Assembly (NCBI GenBank): GCA_963082975.1
Contig: OY720344.1
Span: 83,130,053-83,194,052, forward strand
Length of the DNA: 64,000 nt
Origin: Labia minor
Lineage: Eukaryota; Arthropoda; Insecta; Dermaptera; Spongiphoridae
Direction of reading: 5' to 3'
In this document: one piece after another, positions 59,538 to 64,000 of the stretch
Layout: each line of letters opens with the position of its first letter
How positions within the stretch are numbered: the stretch's first letter is position 1
Notes under the pieces: generated by a model
What the model was told of the DNA's origin: nothing
The model's input: the letters and a program-made list of their open reading frames with translations, nothing else
Databases searched by the model: none
Translations under genes and position numbers: made by a program

Positions 59538-59556
59538 TGGTGTCAGTAGTGAAATC
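59538..59556 (+). other. Retrotransposon primer-binding site
   Basis: TGGTGTCAGTAGTGAAATC follows the LTR after AA. A TGG start directly after the LTR is the usual complement of a tRNA 3' CCA; the specific tRNA is not identified. Confidence 0.6.
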
Positions 59557-59639
59557 TTTGCAACAAGAAGTGTTAATAGAACCCATCACAAAAAGTAAGT
59601 GCAATTAACTTTTATAACTTATTATACCATTAAATCACA

Positions 59640-60614
59640 ATGCCGCCAAAAGTTGACCCTGAAACAGTCTCGGATGTATTAAATGAATTGAAAGATCATC
59701 TTTCGAAAATAAGTATTCAATCAACTAGTACTATGTCTGCAGCTCCTGATTTGTCCCTACAAGCCCTCGTTCCATATTGGTCCGGTTCATCCGAGTCAGA
59801 ACCTATTGAGTCATTTTTATTAAACTTTGATAGAGTTGCACAGTTAGGTGGATGGTCAATAGTTCAAAAGAAGCTTATTCTTCTAATGAAATTGAAGGAT
59901 AGAGCAGCTTTGGGTATTAAAGATGAGTGGACATATGAGGAATTAAAACAAGAGTTAACTAAGAAATTTGAAAGACCTTCAACTAAACTTTTATTGAAAA
60001 AGAAACTACTAAATCTATCACAAAACCCTGAGGAGAGTGTACGGGAGTTCGCAGATAGAATTATTAATGTTCAGAGTTTAGCATCCAAGGAAGGAGTAAA
60101 GGAAGATGAAACAACTATGTTAGAAATTTTTCTATTAGGTTTAAGAGGAAAATTAGGAGTGGAGGTTAGATGTAGTTCGCCCACTACTTATGAAGAGGCG
60201 TTAGATAGAGCTATAAAAAGAGAGCGTGAATACAATGAAATTTCTCCTATAATGGGAGTAAGTGAAGCTTCTTATATAAATGAGCAGCAATGTATTTGTT
60301 GTGGCTTGAAGGACCATTGGATGGCCGATTGCAAGAGCCCAGTTGCAGTTGCTTTGTTAAAAACAAATGAACTTAGCAATAACTGCCAAGTTACGGGTTT
60401 ATCATCAATAAAATGTTTCAATTGCAATCAGGAAGGCCATGTAGCAAGAAACTGTAATAAAAAAAAACAGGTTGTGAGCGATAAGCAATGTTTTATATGT
60501 GGGAGCCCAAGACATTTAGCTAAAGAGTGTTCTCGTAGATTTGATAGAAATTCTAATCGCATCCCTCGAGGTACTAACAATAACCAACGATACCCAAAAG
60601 ATCAGGGTCGTTAG
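59640..60614 (+). CDS. gag: Ty3/gypsy Gag with three zinc knuckles
   Basis: 324 codons, MPPKVDPETVSDVLNELKDH to the stop at 60612. Residues about 40-200 form the helical capsid-like region (PYWSGSSESEPIESFLLNFD; ELTKKFERPSTKLLLKKKLL; EESVREFADRIINVQSLA). Three CX2CX4HX4C knuckles follow: CICCGLKDHWMADC, CFNCNQEGHVARNC and CFICGSPRHLAKEC, then a basic Asn/Arg-rich tail. It packages the element RNA into virus-like particles in the cytoplasm. The frame is unbroken. Pol lies in the -1 frame and overlaps the gag end by 31 nt. Confidence 0.9.
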   Translation: MPPKVDPETVSDVLNELKDHLSKISIQSTSTMSAAPDLSLQALVPYWSGSSESEPIESFLLNFDRVAQLGGWSIVQKKLILLMKLKDRAALGIKDEWTYEELKQELTKKFERPSTKLLLKKKLLNLSQNPEESVREFADRIINVQSLASKEGVKEDETTMLEIFLLGLRGKLGVEVRCSSPTTYEEALDRAIKREREYNEISPIMGVSEASYINEQQCICCGLKDHWMADCKSPVAVALLKTNELSNNCQVTGLSSIKCFNCNQEGHVARNCNKKKQVVSDKQCFICGSPRHLAKECSRRFDRNSNRIPRGTNNNQRYPKDQGR

Positions 60615-63600
60615 GATTCCCTGACCGAACGACCCAAAATAAGGAGAACAGTAGACGAGTTCCGTCTGTTCTGAAAGGGAAACCTGCAGGGGTCATACTG
60701 ACAATGTTATGCCAAGATAAAACCTATCATTTATTGGTGGATACAGGAGCAGATATTTCTATATTAAAAACTCCCATTGCGGGGGTGAAAATTCATCAAT
60801 CAAATATAAAAGCTAAAGGGGTTAGTGGAGAAGTATTAGTGGTTAGAGGAGAACAAAATGTATTAGGTAAGATAGATAATGTGGATATCGAACATAGATT
60901 TCTAATTGCATCTATAGAAACACAACATGATGGACTCGTTGGACTGGATTTCCTAGAAGCGGTAGGAGCTGTTATCGACTGCACTAACAGAGAAACCAAA
61001 ATATCCAAAATAAAAACAAACCGTTCTCCTTATAACGAGACTGGGCAACAAGTATGTTTGATTGAAAAAGTAATTTTACCTCCTTGGAGTGAATTTGTTT
61101 GCTCCGGAAGGTTAACTAAGGGAAGGGGCAAGAATATTGCAGGTGACTATATTCTAGAGCCTCAAAACGAAACTCTTATTCCGATGAGAGTTGCACGGTC
61201 AGTAATCCGATTAAAGGATAATAAAATTCCAATCAAATTAATAAATACTAGTAATAGTAGCATTACTCTCCCCCGAGGTAAAGTAATCGGAACACTTAGT
61301 AATATAGCCGAAACATTAAGCGATTTTGGACCTGGTGAAGAAGAAGAAAACTTGAGAGATATTGCCAAGGAAAAATTGAAACACTTAAACAACGAAGAAT
61401 ATAGGACTATGATTAATCTCTTAGAAAAATATAATTCAATTACCTTTAATCAAAACCTTAAACAAGGTACCAACATCAACGTTTTTCACAACATAAGAAC
61501 AGGCGATGCAAAGCCGATTTATAAGCGAGCCTATCCAATTCCATTTCATCTCAAAGAAGAGGTCAAAAGTCAAGTTTCAGATATGTTAGAAAATGGAATA
61601 ATTAAACATTCGACGTCTCCATGGTCTGCTCCTGTTGTCCTGGTTCCAAAAAAAGATAATGGCGAAGGAGTTAAATATCGTTTTTGTACTGATTTCAGAG
61701 AATTGAACGCCGTAACGAAACCTGATGTTTATCCTTTACCTCGGATTCAAGAGACCCTTGAACAGTTAGGGAAGGCCTCTATATTTTCTACTATAGACTT
61801 GGCATCTGGATACCATCAAATACCAGTTGCCAAGGAAGATGTGGAAAAAACCGCCTTCTCTACTCCAGATGGACACTACGAATATGTTCGATTGCCATTT
61901 GGATTATCTGGAGCACCCGCCACGTTCCAACGAACAATGGATTCCATTCTTGTTGGACTTAAAGGAACAGAATGTTTTGTCTATTTAGACGATGTGATAG
62001 TCTTTAGTGAGACTTTTGGAGAGCATGTTCAACGTGTGGACAGACTCTTAAATACGTTAAGAATGGCTAACTTAAAAATAAATATAAGAAAATGTGAGTT
62101 TGCTAAAAATAAAGTAAAATATTTAGGCCATATTGTGACGGATAAGGGCGTACAACCAGATCCTGAAACAGTTAAAGCAATTAAGGAGTACCCTCGACCT
62201 AAAACTGTGAGGCAAATCCGAGCCTTTTTGGGATTAGCAGGTTGGTACAGGCGTTTCATCCCTAGGTTTTCTGAAATAGCTAAACCTCTTCATAAGGTAA
62301 CTGGAAAACATGCAAGGTATGAATGGAACGAAGAGCAGGAAACCGCCTTTACGTCATTACGACAACTAATACAATCAAAGTTAATTTTAGCATATCCGGA
62401 TTTTAGCCTTCCTTTTATTTTAAATACAGATGCATCAGATGTCGGACTAGGAGCGGTCCTTTCTCAGATGCAATATGGAGAAGAAAGGCCCATTTGTTTT
62501 GCAAGCCGAACGCTTAGGAAAGCAGAGAAAAATTATACAACGACTGAAAAGGAATTGCTTGCTGTTGTATGGGCTACGCAGCAATTCCGTTGTTATATAT
62601 ATGGACGAACCTTCAGATTGATCACCGACCATTCTTCTTTAAGATGGATGCTAAACCTCAAAGATCCTTCGTCACGGATACATAGATGGGCTTGGAAACT
62701 ATCACAATACTCATATACCGTAGAACACCGTCCAGGAAAATTACACCATCATGCGGATGCCCTGAGTAGAGCCGTATTAGTTACAGGGGTAGAAGTCGTT
62801 CCCCACTGGGATATATCTCATATCGCTCAAGAACAACTAAATGACACGTTCTGTCAGCGGATAATAAATGATCCCAACAGTGAGACTATTCAATATGAAA
62901 CGCTGTGGTATGTAAAGCAGAAGGATAAATCCGATGAGAGATATTGGTACAAATTGTTGGTGCCCAAGAAATTTGTTCATTTTATCTTGGATACATATCA
63001 CTCAGAACCATTAGGAGGTCATAGAGGAATTGAGTCCACATTAGAACGATTGAGAAAAAGATATGTCTGGGAATCTATGCGTCATGATATTGAAACGTTT
63101 GTTAAAAATTGTTCCTCTTGTGCTCAACGGAAGAGTCCAGTAAATTTATCCGCCCCGATCGGTCTCCCTTACGAATCAGTCAAACCAATGGAGATGATAT
63201 CCCTAGATATCGTGGGACCTCTACCCTTAACAGACCGAAAAAATAAATTTTTATTAACAGCCATTGATCATTTCACTAAATATGCCTCTGTAATTCCACT
63301 ACCTGATCAATCTGCTAGGACTGTAGCCAAAGCATTTGTGGATCACATTATTTGCAGGTACGGTACACCTGAAAGGCTCCTTACTGATCAAGGAAGAAAT
63401 TTTATCTCAATCTTGATGTGCGAAGTTTGTAGATTTCTAAAAATAAAAAAAATTAATACTACAGCTTATCATCCTGAAAGTAACGGAATGATTGAGAGGT
63501 TCCATCGAACACTGATAGAGCAGCTAGCTCATTTTGTTAAGGCAAGTGGTCGTGATTGGGATGAGTGGACTGCCATGGAGGTATTTGCCTATAACAACAC

Positions 63601-64000
63601 CCCTCATTCCTCTACTGGATTCTCACCTCAATTTTTATTTTTTGGAAGAGAGGCTGGTATGCCTAATGAACTTCCCCAACCTCCCTTGGGAACAGAAGAA
63701 GAATATTTACAAAAGTTGCGACAGGGAATGAATAAAATACATGAGGCAGTACTTAAACGTGAACAGAAGCAAAGAGAACGAAGAAACATATTAAGAAACA
63801 GAGGCAGAAAGGAAAGATCTTTTGTTAGAGGCGATTGGGTTTGGCTTTACGTTCCGTCTATTAAACCCTCAGAGGCAAAAAAATTTCGGAAACCCTGGAA
63901 AGGACCTTTTCAGGTAACAGAGAAATTGTCAGAGCAAGTTTACGAAATAGAAACATCCCCAGATAATCGCTTAAGAGTTCACATCAACCGATTAAAACTC
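60584..64000 (+). CDS. pol: Ty3/gypsy Pol (protease, RT, RNase H, integrase), runs off the window
   Basis: One uninterrupted frame of 1139 codons to the window edge, expressed by -1 frameshifting from gag. Order: aspartic protease with LLVDTGADIS (about 60731); reverse transcriptase with FCTDFRELNAV, LPFGLSGAPATFQR and the catalytic YLDDV (61982); RNase H with LNTDASDVGLGAVLS, TTEKELLAVVWA and HHADALSR; integrase HHCC finger (HSEPLGGHRG … CSSCAQRK); core with the D of SLDIVGPL, the D of LLTDQGRNF and the E of NGMIERFHRT; then a GPY/F-type C-terminus (WKGPFQV). The order RT-RNase H-integrase defines Ty3/gypsy. All catalytic residues are present. Whether an env-like ORF follows cannot be seen. 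Confidence 0.93.
60593..60635 (+). promoter_or_regulatory. -1 ribosomal frameshift signal (gag-pol)
   Basis: The slippery heptamer C CCA AAA (60593-60599) is in the gag frame. A 5-nt spacer GATCA follows, then a hairpin with a perfect 8-bp stem GGGTCGTT/AACGACCC (60605-60612 and 60628-60635) around a 15-nt loop. The pol frame opens just upstream at 60584, so the slip must happen in a 31-nt window that contains exactly this motif. Confidence 0.85.

Noticed and set aside
60633-60639. A second CCCAAAA heptamer just after the framesh­ift hairpin
   Set aside because: It lies after the gag stop codon, so ribosomes in the gag frame never reach it.
60796-62632. Minus-strand frames of 60-76 codons within pol
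   Set aside because: Antisense shadows of the intact pol frame.
1-64000. tRNA, rRNA or other structural RNA genes
   Set aside because: No cloverleaf with B-box-like GGTTCGANNCC or rRNA-like sequence was found by eye; a tRNA search program would be needed to exclude a degenerate one.

Overview
This window is AT-rich animal DNA, most likely from an arthropod. It has no operons, bacterial ribosome-binding sites or compact gene order. It does have spliced exons with GT/AG boundaries, a secreted protein with a type-2 chitin-binding (peritrophin-A, CBM14) domain, and insect-type transposons: Tc1/mariner, hAT, Helitron and Helentron-like elements, Ginger-like, RTE-like and Ty3/gypsy. The strong AT bias resembles that of some parasitoid wasps, lice and hemipterans, but the species cannot be named from the sequence. 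There are no rRNA genes, CRISPR arrays or convincing tRNA genes.

Host genes are sparse. The best-supported one is on the + strand at 54.7-56.6 kb. It has a TATA box, a leader with a 54-codon upstream ORF, a signal-peptide exon, a linker exon and an exon with one complete six-cysteine chitin-binding domain; the gene continues downstream. Other candidates are a first coding exon at 53298-53401 (+), a signal-peptide exon at 44977-44893 (-) beside a GC-rich island, and three phase-compatible cysteine-rich exons at 1756, 11347 and 26328 (+). The three exons may form one gene about 25 kb long with introns full of transposons.

Most of the rest is repeats. Families A and B (eight and six copies or fragments) share one architecture: a 5' TTTTTAC start, a subterminal inverted repeat and a hairpin at the 3' end, as in Helentron-associated elements. 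Family C also ends in a hairpin and shares internal modules with B. A canonical Helitron end pair encloses 8469-9907. Mariner remnants lie at 7.6, 14.7, 18.0 and 24.2 kb, and another DDE transposase remnant at 28.5 kb. hAT elements with 8-bp target duplications sit at 35.2 and 57.4 kb. Long foldback elements occur at 21.3, 38.1 and 53.9 kb. The 38.1-kb foldback carries a nested Ginger-like element that still encodes the cysteine-rich C-terminus of a KRBA2-type integrase protein. A decayed RTE-like retrotransposon occupies 50.7-52.8 kb.

The right end, from 58785, is a structurally intact Ty3/gypsy element cut by the window edge: 5' LTR, primer-binding site, gag with three zinc knuckles, a textbook -1 frameshift signal and an uninterrupted pol (protease, reverse transcriptase, RNase H, integrase). 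It is the only element here that looks capable of activity.
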